Source: Spirosoma sp. (GTDB lineage Bacteria > Bacteroidota > Bacteroidia > Cytophagales > Spirosomataceae). Taken from it: DNA of 64,000 nucleotides. The notes under the pieces are model-generated. The model was not told the DNA's origin, searched no databases, and saw only the letters and a program-made list of their open reading frames with translations. How positions within the stretch are numbered: position 1 is the first letter of the stretch; every line of letters begins with the position of its first letter. Both the position numbers and the translations under genes were made by a program. The stretch is taken from positions 453,143 to 517,142 of the forward strand of contig NZ_JAPLET010000019.1 in assembly GCF_026391055.1 (NCBI RefSeq). The letters run 5' to 3'. This document shows positions 9,046 through 17,586 of the stretch, in pieces.

Positions 9046-10152
9046 ATGATGAAACGTGTACGCATCAAGGCCCTGCAAATCGGGTTAGTGTTCAAGCATG
9101 GCGGTTTTAAGCGACTGCTTTCGCCGGGCCAGTATTGGCTTTGGTCGAACGAGACGGTTCATATTTATAATCAGGGCGAGATGTTACAAAATCCGCCCTG
9201 CGATTTATCCATGTTGCTTCAGTATCCAGAAGTGACAGCTGTGCTAGATGTAATTGAAGTAGCCGATAATGAAATCGTGCTGCAATATGAGCATGGGCTT
9301 TTTCAGACGATTCTGCGTAAAGGTCGCTGGGCTTTCTGGAAGGGGGTTAAGCAGTACCAGTATATGCGGGCTGATGTAAACCAGTTGGAAATACCGGCCA
9401 CTATCGACCTGGATTCGCTGATGCCACAACCATTGTCGACCTATGTTCGAAGCTTCACGGTAGAGGCCCACGAGCAGGGTGTGCTGTTTATTGACTGGAA
9501 ATTCGACCGGGTGTTAACCGCCGGAACGTATCACTGGTGGAAAAACACAACGCCCGTTCATATACTTAAGGTCGATATGCGCCAGCAACAAATGGAAGTT
9601 TCCGGACAGGAAATCCTGACCAAAGACAAAGCCTCGCTACGGCTCAGCTTCTATGTCCAGTACCAGGTACAGGACATAATTAAAGCATTAGTTGAGAATA
9701 AGGACTTTGATAAACAATTGTATGTTTTGGTGCAACTCGCACTGCGTGAGTATATTGGCGGATTTACGCTCGATGAGTTGCTCGATAAGAAGGGAGAAAT
9801 AGCACCGTTTGTAGTTAAGGTTACGTCGTCCAAAGCCGCTCAATTAGGTGTCGAACTTCGAACGGGCGGTATTCGCGACATCATTCTGCCCGGCGACATG
9901 CGCGACATCATGAACCAGGTGTTGATGGCCGAGAAGAAAGCACAGGCCAACGTTATCATGCGTCGGGAAGAAACTGCGTCGACCCGAAGTCTGCTGAACA
10001 CGGCCAAGCTGATGGAAGACAACGAAATGCTATGGAAGTTGAAAGAGATGGAGTACGTCGAGAAGATTGCGGATAAAATCAGTTCAATTTCCGTCTCGAA
10101 CAGTGGCTCGATAATCGATCAGTTGAAGCAGATTTTAGGACGAAGTAGTTGA
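9046..10152 (+). CDS. Slipin / SPFH (band 7) family protein
   Basis: A 368-aa SPFH protein. Two related N-terminal segments (ALQIGLVFKHGGFKRLLSPGQYWLW; VEAHEQGVLFIDWKFDRVLTAGTYHWW) each resemble the start of a band-7 module. The main SPFH domain (residues about 130-300) ends with the slipin signature DIILPGDMRDIMNQVLMAEKKAQAN, then an oligomerising helix. No clear transmembrane helix is seen at the N-terminus. Slipins form membrane-associated rings or scaffolds linked to protease and membrane-quality functions. It is followed after 88 bp, containing a long palindrome, by an rtcB-type gene in the same direction. Confidence 0.88.
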   Translation: MMKRVRIKALQIGLVFKHGGFKRLLSPGQYWLWSNETVHIYNQGEMLQNPPCDLSMLLQYPEVTAVLDVIEVADNEIVLQYEHGLFQTILRKGRWAFWKGVKQYQYMRADVNQLEIPATIDLDSLMPQPLSTYVRSFTVEAHEQGVLFIDWKFDRVLTAGTYHWWKNTTPVHILKVDMRQQQMEVSGQEILTKDKASLRLSFYVQYQVQDIIKALVENKDFDKQLYVLVQLALREYIGGFTLDELLDKKGEIAPFVVKVTSSKAAQLGVELRTGGIRDIILPGDMRDIMNQVLMAEKKAQANVIMRREETASTRSLLNTAKLMEDNEMLWKLKEMEYVEKIADKISSISVSNSGSIIDQLKQILGRSS

Positions 10153-10175
10153 TTGGTCAACTGTAAAATAAAACG

Positions 10176-10215
10176 GTTTTGGAGCGTAGTGCCGGCCGGT
10201 ACTACGCTCCAAAAC
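10176..10215 (+). other. 40-nt near-perfect palindrome between slipin and rtcB
   Basis: Arms 10176-10190 and 10201-10215 are perfectly complementary over 15 bp, and the central GCCGGCCGGT is itself almost self-complementary, so the whole 40 nt can extrude. It is 25 bp upstream of the rtcB start. No T-run follows on the + strand. It could be an attenuator, an RNA-processing site or a protein-binding site. Confidence 0.7.
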
Positions 10216-10240
10216 ATCGACAGTGTGTTAAAAGGAAAAA

Positions 10241-11779
10241 ATGGAAACAACAATTTCACTAGACGATATTTTAACATTAGGCTCCATTCCGGAGCCGCTG
10301 CAGCCGGGTTTTCTGCGGGTAGCAAATGGCCTGATGTTGCGGGGTAACTACCCTAAAGGGAGAGTAATGACGTTATTGGCGCAGATGCTCCAGAACCCAA
10401 AAAAATTTGCTTTCTCAAAAAACAAAGTCACGAATCTGGCGCAGGCGATTTACGACCTGAATAAGCAGGGCATTGCCGTTCCGCTTAGCGAAGAAGGTGT
10501 AGCCTATTTGCCTGCGGAACCCGCTCCCCATGTACTGGCGAGTTTGGAGAAGCATGTTGAGCAGACCATTGGTTTGCGCGAAGGCCCGTTGCCCTACGCC
10601 GTGTTCGGTCGTGATTTTATTGAAGACGGGGCACTAAAGCAGATGGAAACGGCCGTCAGTTTGCCCATTTCGGTGGCGGGGGCACTCATGCCCGATGCGC
10701 ACCAAGGGTACGGTTTGCCCATTGGGGGCGTTCTGGCTACGGAGGCCAACAAGGTTATTCCCTTCGCGGTGGGCGTCGATATTGCCTGCCGGATGTGTCT
10801 GTCTGTGTTCGATCTGCCACCGTCCTTTTTAACGCGCGAACCGCACCTGTTGAAGAGGGTATTGGTTGAGCAAACCAAGTTCGGTATGGGGGGCGAAACC
10901 CGTGAGAAATTCGACGAGAGCGTAATGGACCTACCCGAATGGCAGGTGACCAAAGTGATCCGCGACCTGAAAGACAAAGCGTATCGTCAGTTAGGCACTT
11001 CGGGGACCGGGAATCACTTTGTCGAGTGGGGTATTGTGGAAGTACACGAGGATAGTGTGACGAAAGAATCGGGGCTGAATCTGCCGCCGGGAGAATACCT
11101 CGCCCTGCTGTCACATTCGGGTTCGCGCGGGTTTGGGGCCAATATCGCCAATACCTATTCCAAACTGGCGATGCAGAAAACCAAACTACCTCGAGAAGCC
11201 GCTCACCTGGCTTGGCTCGACCTGAATACGCAGGAAGGGCAGGAGTACTGGATCGGGATGAATCTGGCGGGCGAGTATGCATCGGCTAACCACCACGAGA
11301 TTCATCATAAACTGGCCAAAGCCTTACGCGAGAAGCCGCTGGTTATGGTCGAGAACCACCATAATTTCGCCTGGAAAGAGCAGCTGGCCGATGGCCGGGA
11401 GGTGCTTGTCCACCGCAAAGGAGCAACCCCGGCGGGAGCGGGTGTGCTGGGTATTATTCCGGGGTCGATGACGCAGCCCGGCTTTGTGGTGCGCGGTCGC
11501 GGCAATATAGCGTCGATAAATTCAGCCTCGCACGGAGCCGGACGGCTCATGTCACGAACGAAGGCGTTCAACAGTATTACGCGTTCGCAGTGGAATAAAG
11601 CGCTGATGGAAGCCGGTGTTCAGCTCGTAGGTGGCGACCTGGACGAAGCGCCAATGGTCTACAAAAACATCGACACCGTCATCGAAGCTCAGCATGATCT
11701 GGTGGATGTACTGGCGAAGTTCACCCCTAAAATAGTTCGAATGGCCGACGCCAACCGGAAAGAAGGGCGGGAGGACTAG
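10241..11779 (+). CDS. rtcB: RtcB-family RNA-splicing ligase
   Basis: A 512-aa RtcB-like protein, longer than E. coli RtcB (408 aa) through an N-terminal extension of about 110 residues. Metal and active-site blocks are present in order: MPDAHQGYGLPIGGV, GVDIACRM (Asp and Cys of the usual GCDIGCG motif kept, glycines replaced by Ala and Arg), GTGNHFVEWG, LLSHSGSRGFG, ENHHNFAW, HRKGATPAG, and SHGAGRLMS with the His expected to carry GMP. RtcB joins 2',3'-cyclic-phosphate and 5'-OH RNA ends using GTP and Mn2+, in tRNA splicing or RNA repair. No RtcA or archease gene is adjacent. Probably cotranscribed with the slipin gene. Confidence 0.9.
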   Translation: METTISLDDILTLGSIPEPLQPGFLRVANGLMLRGNYPKGRVMTLLAQMLQNPKKFAFSKNKVTNLAQAIYDLNKQGIAVPLSEEGVAYLPAEPAPHVLASLEKHVEQTIGLREGPLPYAVFGRDFIEDGALKQMETAVSLPISVAGALMPDAHQGYGLPIGGVLATEANKVIPFAVGVDIACRMCLSVFDLPPSFLTREPHLLKRVLVEQTKFGMGGETREKFDESVMDLPEWQVTKVIRDLKDKAYRQLGTSGTGNHFVEWGIVEVHEDSVTKESGLNLPPGEYLALLSHSGSRGFGANIANTYSKLAMQKTKLPREAAHLAWLDLNTQEGQEYWIGMNLAGEYASANHHEIHHKLAKALREKPLVMVENHHNFAWKEQLADGREVLVHRKGATPAGAGVLGIIPGSMTQPGFVVRGRGNIASINSASHGAGRLMSRTKAFNSITRSQWNKALMEAGVQLVGGDLDEAPMVYKNIDTVIEAQHDLVDVLAKFTPKIVRMADANRKEGRED

Positions 11780-11835
11780 GGTGTACTGCACCAGACTGCA
11801 TCTTGCTGTCTGACCGTTAAGCCAAATGTACAATC

Positions 11836-11877
11836 TGCCTACCTCTGGTCTGTATCTTCATAGATCAGGGGTAGGCA
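11836..11877 (+). terminator. Hairpin downstream of rtcB
   Basis: Arms 11836-11851 and 11862-11877 pair over 16 bp with two wobble positions around a 10-nt loop. It begins about 57 nt after the rtcB stop. No clear T-run follows. The rest of the 11780-12096 spacer holds nothing else that I can identify; it should contain the permease promoter. Confidence 0.5.
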
Positions 11878-12096
11878 ACACGGCTGTCTGAGGCCTTCAT
11901 AACCGTGCAAGGCTATCTCTTCAGCGGTAAGCGAATAAGGGGCCTTATCGTCTAAAGCAGCGCAGCAAAAAACCAACTTAAGCGGGAAAGCGGTAATTTG
12001 CCCTTTCAAAAGACTTTACACCCGTGGAGGTGCGTAGTAGGTAAGGAACTAATCACTCGCGCCAGCACGTAAACCGCGTATCATAACCCCTAAACC

Positions 12097-13341
12097 ATGC
12101 AGGCAACCCCTACCGCAGGCCAGTCAAAAGCGGCCTTTACTGAAAACAAGTATCTCATTACTCTCGTCTTTGTTACGTCTCTTTTCATGTTCTGGGGCGT
12201 AGCCATTACCATGGGCGATGTGTTGAATAAGCACTTCCAACATGTGCTGAGCCTGACTAAGACACAATCCGCTTTCGTTCAGTTTGCTATTTTTGGGGCT
12301 TACTTTGTGATGGGTATCCCGGCGGGACTGTTCATGAAACGGTTCGGCTATAAAAACGGGGTATTACTGGGTCTGGGCCTTTTCGCTACCGGTTCGTTTC
12401 TGTTTGTTCCGGCTGCAGCGGCTGCTTCGTTCACGTATTTCGGCATTGCCCTTTTCATTTTAGGCTGCGGCATTTCGACCCTCGAAACGGTAGCCCACCC
12501 GTTTGTAGCCTCCCTGGGCGACCAGCGCACCAGCGACCAACGTATCAACTTTGCTCAGGCGTTTAATGCACTGGGTGCCATTATCGGCCCTGCCATCGGC
12601 TCGTATTTTCTCCTGCGTAACAACACGCCGGGCAGCACCGACCTTACCTCGGTAAAAACTCTGTACATTGCCATTGGCAGTGTCATTGCTACGATTGCAA
12701 TTCTTTTCTCGTTCGTGAAAGTACCGGCCTTAACCGATCCCCACGCTACCGTTGCCGATCCCGACGCAGCAAATGTGGATGCGGCCCCCGGCAAATCGCT
12801 CTTCGAGCACAAACATTTCCGTTGGGCGGTTGCGGCCCAGTTTTTCAACGTAGCCGCACAGGGCGGTACATGGGCATTTTTTATCAACTACGGTCATGAG
12901 AAAATGGGCTTCACCGATGCGGTGGCCGGTAATTACATGGTGCTCTTTATGGGCCTGATGCTGGCCGGACGTTTTGTGGGGACCTTCCTGATGCGCGTAA
13001 TTGCACCCCATACCTTACTGGCCATTTTTGCGGGTTGTAACATCCTTATGTGCCTGATCATTACACAGAGTTTGGGGTGGCCTTCGTTCATTGCACTCAT
13101 GATGCTAAATTTCTTCTTCAGCATTATGTTTCCGACCATTTTCAGCCTGGGCCTGAAAAACCTGGGTTCGCATACCCAACAGGCATCCTCGTTCATTTCG
13201 ATGGGTGTCGTTGGCGGGGCCGTGTTCCCGTTCCTGATGGGTATGGCGGCTGAACACGACGTGGCAAATGCCTATTATCTGCCCATTATCTGTTACGTAG
13301 TTATCCTCCTCTTCGGCGCTAAGTTTTATAAGGTGAGGTAA
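12097..13341 (+). CDS. FucP-type sugar/H+ symporter (MFS)
   Basis: A 414-aa major facilitator with about 12 hydrophobic segments. Family markers are FMFWGVAITMGDVLNKHFQ in helix 1, FFGAY-type FAIFGAYFVMGIPAGLFMKRFGYKNG between helices 2 and 3, and LGCGISTLETVAHPF, which is diagnostic of the fucose/glucose/galactose permease group. It should import L-fucose or a similar hexose with protons across the inner membrane. The GH95 fucosidase at the left edge may supply substrate, but the genes are 11 kb apart. A strong terminator follows. Confidence 0.9.
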   Translation: MQATPTAGQSKAAFTENKYLITLVFVTSLFMFWGVAITMGDVLNKHFQHVLSLTKTQSAFVQFAIFGAYFVMGIPAGLFMKRFGYKNGVLLGLGLFATGSFLFVPAAAAASFTYFGIALFILGCGISTLETVAHPFVASLGDQRTSDQRINFAQAFNALGAIIGPAIGSYFLLRNNTPGSTDLTSVKTLYIAIGSVIATIAILFSFVKVPALTDPHATVADPDAANVDAAPGKSLFEHKHFRWAVAAQFFNVAAQGGTWAFFINYGHEKMGFTDAVAGNYMVLFMGLMLAGRFVGTFLMRVIAPHTLLAIFAGCNILMCLIITQSLGWPSFIALMMLNFFFSIMFPTIFSLGLKNLGSHTQQASSFISMGVVGGAVFPFLMGMAAEHDVANAYYLPIICYVVILLFGAKFYKVR

Positions 13342-13369
13342 TTGATTGCTGAATTAGAGTAATTGTTAA

Positions 13370-13414
13370 CCTAGCCGTGCCAACGTAAATACGTTGACAC
13401 GGCTAGGTTTTTTT
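13370..13414 (+). terminator. Intrinsic terminator of the permease gene
   Basis: An 18-bp stem with one mismatch and a 3-nt loop spans 13370-13408 (CCTAGCCGTG paired with CACGGCTAGG, plus an inner CAACGTA/TACGTTG), followed directly by T7. It lies about 30 nt after the stop codon. Confidence 0.92.
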
Positions 13415-13481
13415 ACTGAAAAGAGGATATACACGACTTGTTGTTTCTCAAATAGCTCACTTTTTTAGCGTGCTGTTCGGG

Positions 13482-14249
13482 CTACTGTGTCAACCGATAG
13501 ACACCCCATTGCTCGGCTAGTTTACCTTCGCTGAGTCGGAAAATCTCATAAAACTGAGCAGGTTTCCCCTCAGATGTTCCCTCTGATTGAATAACCACGA
13601 AGTCGCCTTCTGCAATGACCAGGAGAATACGGTCAATAGAGACCGAAGTGGCCTTCTGACTCAGATAATTCGATAAGCCATTCCGACCATCAGCGATGTC
13701 TGGTTTGTGCTGAATAAGATCAGGCAGCACAAAATTGGGTAATAGATGAAGTTGATGGTCAATGAAGATCCGTTGATACGTTTCTTGTGCTGTTTCCTTA
13801 TTTCTGGTCGTTAGTGCCGGATCGTCAATCGGCATCGGGCCATCCATTATCGCATTACCATTGAGCGTTTTTTCGGGTTGATCCTGAACAGCGTCCCAAT
13901 GTTCGGCGACTTTCCCATTCTCGAATCGAAAAATATCAACGACCACTTTCTGAATGCCTCCCCAACCAAAACAGAGGTTCGTAACCACATAGTCGCCTTC
14001 GGCAATAAGCCGCAAGAAAGGTGTCGACGTGGCGGGTGGTTTTGGCATTTGCTTCATCAGGTGAAGAGCCTCAAGCAGACCGGCTTTGCCGGGCTTTAAT
14101 GCTGGGCTATGCTGAATATAATTGTCGGCAATTACCAGTTCCGCGAAGGCAATATCGCCTTGTGCTACTGCCCGGCGATAGAAATCATGAATTACTGATT
14201 TATTGATTTGTTCCTGTTGCATGATTTGACTGGATATCTGAGTAGACAT
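13482..14249 (-). CDS. Tandem SnoaL-like protein
   Basis: A 255-aa protein made of two SnoaL/NTF2-like halves. Half 1 is about residues 8-120 (VIHDFYRRAVAQGDIAFAELVIADNYIQHSP; GDYVVTNLCFGWGG; FRFENGKVAEHWDAVQ). Half 2 is about 140-255 (YQRIFIDHQLHLLPNFVLPDLIQHKPDIADG; EGDFVVIQSEGTSEG; FRLSEGKLAEQWGVY). Each repeats the DNYIQHSP / GDFVV / GKLAEHWD pattern of predicted ester cyclases. No signal peptide. Start ATG 14249 is preferred; ATG 14222 is also possible. The role is unknown; most such proteins are single-domain, so the duplication is the notable feature. The roughly 300 bp upstream holds nothing recognised. Confidence 0.8.
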   Translation of the reverse strand: MSTQISSQIMQQEQINKSVIHDFYRRAVAQGDIAFAELVIADNYIQHSPALKPGKAGLLEALHLMKQMPKPPATSTPFLRLIAEGDYVVTNLCFGWGGIQKVVVDIFRFENGKVAEHWDAVQDQPEKTLNGNAIMDGPMPIDDPALTTRNKETAQETYQRIFIDHQLHLLPNFVLPDLIQHKPDIADGRNGLSNYLSQKATSVSIDRILLVIAEGDFVVIQSEGTSEGKPAQFYEIFRLSEGKLAEQWGVYRLTQ

Positions 14250-14558
14250 CGGTTTGCACACGATAAGTCCGGAAAAGCATAGGCGTCCCGGATGAAATCG
14301 TGTGATTACTTATATTGACTATAGATAAATGAGGGAATCAGGCTTGCGGTTAGCAAGCGATGGGCCAGAAGCTGAAGGCAGGTCATAACAGCCTACCTCT
14401 TCGTTTATGAGAGCTTCAGGTCAGTGGAGCGGTATGTGATAAAGCGATTCGTAGATGTAAATATAGTCGTTTTTCGTAATTGTACGCTAGGGCGATGCTT
14501 CAGTATAACCCTTCATTGATTGGTTAGCGAGCTTCTTACTTCCCTATTGGCCAAAAGC

Positions 14559-14948
14559 CTACTCCCTGTCATCATGTTTAAACCGGCTCATTCGCTCATT
14601 ATACACATCTAAGAGAGCGTCATCCAGGGTGGCAGATTGTTCCAGCTCGAAGCGCAAAAAATCCGCCCGGTCTGCCCCTTCAATCATCCCCTCATATTTT
14701 AACTCCTGTTCCACCCAAGCCGATGTTCTCCTCAACTCAATAGCCTGAGCAAGTACCGCTCGAACGATTTCAGTAGTCCGCTCTGGGCTTTGGTTGGTCA
14801 GTAGCAAGATCCGAATGTCGGATAGGAAATCAACGTATGTCAACCCCGCATCCGGAAGTTCAGCGTGTATCCACTGTAAGAGTAGGGTTTGGATGAGTTC
14901 TTTATAAGGTGCGCTGTCAAGGTCGTCAAAGCGTATTCGTCGATTCAT
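14559..14948 (-). CDS. Hypothetical protein, 129 aa
   Basis: An acidic, helix-rich protein with no signal peptide or membrane segment and no motif that I recognise. Leucine- and charge-rich stretches (ELIQTLLLQWIHAELPDAG; EIVRAVLAQAIELRRTSAW) suggest an all-alpha fold. ATG at 14948. It stands alone at the edge of a decayed region; the ordered protein-like composition is the main reason to keep it. Confidence 0.5.
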   Translation of the reverse strand: MNRRIRFDDLDSAPYKELIQTLLLQWIHAELPDAGLTYVDFLSDIRILLLTNQSPERTTEIVRAVLAQAIELRRTSAWVEQELKYEGMIEGADRADFLRFELEQSATLDDALLDVYNERMSRFKHDDRE

Positions 14949-16143
14949 TGGCCAAAAATACCAATTAGGCTAGTTTTTCGGAAAGAGGCAAGTGAGTCTA
15001 GGCGCTAATTCGTCAATGAAACCTAGTATCATAAACTCACAGGTATCACTGAAAATTAGACGTTGATATATGAGATAACAATTTGAGACAGTATCTAAAT
15101 TATACAAATATCATTGTCAGCTTAGGCTGGCTGTCGCATAAATAGGGCGTATTATGAGATAGTGGAAAAGTAATACAATAGTGAGGAGAAGTGACAGGTG
15201 AACTCGCGGCCAGCCCAAATCTGGGATGCGAATTTTAGCTGCCTGTTGCGTTTTATCTTTGACTAGACCGATGAGCGGTACAAATAATAGCCGTAACCCT
15301 GAGTAAACCGATCCGAAAGGTTAAATTGCTTTTGCCTACACGGCTTATCCACGCTAGTTGCTAATCATACCTGGAACCTATATTTAACCTCAGTTGACCA
15401 AGTTTGACTGGGTCGAGCGTCGAGAAATATAAATTGCCCACGGGAGCGGTTCGTCCACTGACGTCCGTGTACCAATAGAATTCTCTAATGCCCAGCCGAG
15501 TAAACAAACAGTCTTTGACAAAGTCAGCTGATTTTCGACCTGACACTTGGTCGATAATGACTTCTATTAGCATAAAACAACGATCGTTGTAAACGAATTT
15601 CTAGCCCGGTTTAAACCCGATCGGCAGCGGAACCATAGCACTCGATAAGTCTTTCTTAAATGTACTGAGCCACTAGTAAACCAACGCCGTACGCTTACAT
15701 CCATGTCTATCAGAAAAGTAACTGACTAATGGATTAGCCCTCGATAAAACATTTTGGACAAATGTGTCCTCCAATGTAGTGAGTGAAAAAGCGTTGTCTT
15801 TTTCCAAGACGGATAAAGTTTACCAAAGCACGACGGAGCTGTTCATTTGGCACTACAGCACCGATCGCATCAACACCTTGCAAATCACGACCTGAAATCC
15901 GTTTTGACGAGTCGCAGCGATTCGACAGAAGTTGCCATTATTAGGCGTCCTATCAATCAGAGAAGTCTCGCAAACCTTTCTGGCCGATTGAATTTTAGGC
16001 AGCTTGTTTCCACGCCGATAGAAAGCTTCGACTAAGGTCTGAAATGAAGCGATTCTACGGACGAACTGCCTCTCACAACTTGTCGGCGGTTGATAGATTC
16101 GTAGGCGATTCTACTATCAGTCACCTTTATACCGCCAGTTGTT
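14949..16143. other. Long non-coding/decayed stretch
   Basis: Apart from the serine-hydrolase remnant I find no gene. On the - strand at about 15730-15850 a frame reads RRALVNFIRLGKRQRFFTHY followed by ICPKC, which looks protein-like but matches nothing that I can name. The right end must hold the promoter of the five-gene operon at 16144. Confidence 0.4.
15361..15680 (-). pseudogene. Remnant of a class C beta-lactamase-like serine hydrolase
   Basis: Reading the - strand, 15680 to 15361 gives LSTFKKDL, then PIGFKPG-stop-KFVYNDRCFMLIEVIIDQVSGRKSADFV, then LGIREFYWY and GNLYFSTLDPVKLGQLRLN. This is the middle of a beta-lactamase/DD-peptidase-type hydrolase, including the Y-x-N motif (YND). A TAG replaces an expected Glu codon before KFVYND. 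The SxxK nucleophile region and the C-terminus are absent. Not functional. Confidence 0.7.
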
Positions 16144-17082
16144 ATGATTGAAGACATTAGAGTGCGCGACGCATTTTCGGAGGATGACTACTACCAAGGT
16201 ATTCGTCAACTTTTCAGCGAAGATTATCAACACCTAAGCGATGCCGAATTAGAAAGTATCGTCTATGATCGATTGGCAGAAATGAGCCCGCTAGAGGCTG
16301 AAAGCTTTTTGAGTGGCTTAGGGAATGTGGTAAAGGGGGTAGCTAATGGCGCTAGCAATTTTGTGACGCGCAACGCGCCTACCATCGCTTCTGTAGCCCA
16401 AACGGCTTTACCCCTTATTGGCGGAGCGGTTGGATCAGTTGTTGCTCCTGGTGTTGGTACCGCTATTGGTTCACAGTTGGGAAGCCTGGCCGGTAATTTC
16501 GCCGGGCAGGGCCTTAGCCGGATCAATCGCTCTGGTCGGCCCATGCAGGCGGGTCCCTCTAACGCCCAATCGGCCATAAGTGGAATTGCCGGATCGTTCT
16601 TGCCGTTATTGACAGGGGGAGCAGGGGGGCCATTGGCTGGAGGGGGACAGGGTGGATTGAATAATCTGGCCGGTTCACTTATACCTCAGTTCAGTGGTCT
16701 GTTGACCGGTGGGCGTTCTCAGCCACAAATGACGCCAACGGGTACGCCCGCCACCAGTCAGTTGATGGCCCTGATCCAGAATCCACAACTGATGCAGAGT
16801 TTGCTGGGAGCTGTCATGGGCGGAGCTACACCGGGTCGTCGACTGGGTGAGTCTGAATCAAGTGAATCCGGCGATAGTCTTCCTTATTTTTTAGAAGCGT
16901 TGGAATACCTAGTTCAGGAAGCTCAGAACGAGACTGAGCAATGGGGCTATGGGACCAGTACGTTCGCTGAATCAGCGGATTGGGGTGGCCGTGATGTTCG
17001 GATACAGGGCTTTCTGACGGAAGTCTACAGTAACCAGGAAGCCATGCTCGAAGGATACGATGAACCCCGGCTTGTTTATTGA
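16144..17082 (+). CDS. Glycine-zipper protein, first gene of lytic-protein operon
   Basis: A 312-aa protein that I do not recognise. Residues 1-55 are acidic and helical (SEDDYYQGIRQLFSEDYQHLSDAELESI). Residues 57-125 are a Gly/Ala-rich, membrane-compatible stretch with GxxxG spacing (LPLIGGAVGSVVAPGVGTAIG; GSLAGNFAGQGL) like glycine zippers. Residues 130-240 are Gly/Pro/Gln-rich and low-complexity (GGAGGPLAGGGQGGLNNLAG). The C-terminal 70 residues are again acidic. There is no Sec signal peptide. The next gene starts 13 nt after its stop. The composition suggests a membrane-inserting or self-assembling protein (inference). Confidence 0.75.
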   Translation: MIEDIRVRDAFSEDDYYQGIRQLFSEDYQHLSDAELESIVYDRLAEMSPLEAESFLSGLGNVVKGVANGASNFVTRNAPTIASVAQTALPLIGGAVGSVVAPGVGTAIGSQLGSLAGNFAGQGLSRINRSGRPMQAGPSNAQSAISGIAGSFLPLLTGGAGGPLAGGGQGGLNNLAGSLIPQFSGLLTGGRSQPQMTPTGTPATSQLMALIQNPQLMQSLLGAVMGGATPGRRLGESESSESGDSLPYFLEALEYLVQEAQNETEQWGYGTSTFAESADWGGRDVRIQGFLTEVYSNQEAMLEGYDEPRLVY

Positions 17083-17095
17083 TCCTCCCTACGCT

Positions 17096-17569
17096 ATGAT
17101 TTCTAACCAGCTACCTGCGAACCCAATGCAGGTATTGCTCTCGAAACTATCGGAAGAGCAGCCCGAACTGGCGCAATTGCTGACGACCATGCAGCAACAG
17201 CGTCAACAACAGACCAGCGAGGCCATCGAGCCACTTGATGCGGAAATTCATTGGCGCGAACAGAGTGAACAGGCGCTGTCCGAACTGAAACGAGCGAAGG
17301 CCGTCAATAACCGCCTGCTCAGGATCGTCGACGACCTTAAAGAAGCGCTAGAACAACAGGCCAACTTTGAGGATGCACTGGCAATGGCGCTCGGTGCCTG
17401 CCCCGACTGCTGGGGTGAGTCGGTCGACTGCCCGAATTGTGCCGGGCGAGGCCGTCCCGGTCATTTTGCGCCGAATCCGGCCCAGTTTAACCGGTGGGTA
17501 TTGCCTACTCTACGACGGCATCCGCATTTGCTCAACGGCTTACTCACTACACGAAGACAGTCCAATTAA
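17096..17569 (+). CDS. Coiled-coil protein with DnaJ-like zinc motif
   Basis: A 157-aa protein. Residues about 20-110 are charged and Gln-rich with heptad character (EEQPELAQLLTTMQQQRQQQ; ALSELKRAKAVNNRLLRIVD), predicted coiled coil. Next comes CPDCWGESVDCPNCAGRG, two CxxCxG repeats like half of a DnaJ zinc domain, binding probably one zinc. The C-terminus is basic. ATG 17096 leaves a 13-nt gap to the upstream stop; ATG 17060 would overlap that gene by 23 nt. It may act as an adaptor or assembly factor for the operon's products (inference). Confidence 0.75.
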   Translation: MISNQLPANPMQVLLSKLSEEQPELAQLLTTMQQQRQQQTSEAIEPLDAEIHWREQSEQALSELKRAKAVNNRLLRIVDDLKEALEQQANFEDALAMALGACPDCWGESVDCPNCAGRGRPGHFAPNPAQFNRWVLPTLRRHPHLLNGLLTTRRQSN

Positions 17570-17586
17570 TTTTTCACCTTTAACAC

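Noticed and set aside
15847..16035. A + strand ORF of 62 codons
   Set aside because: No motif or neighbour support in a decayed region.
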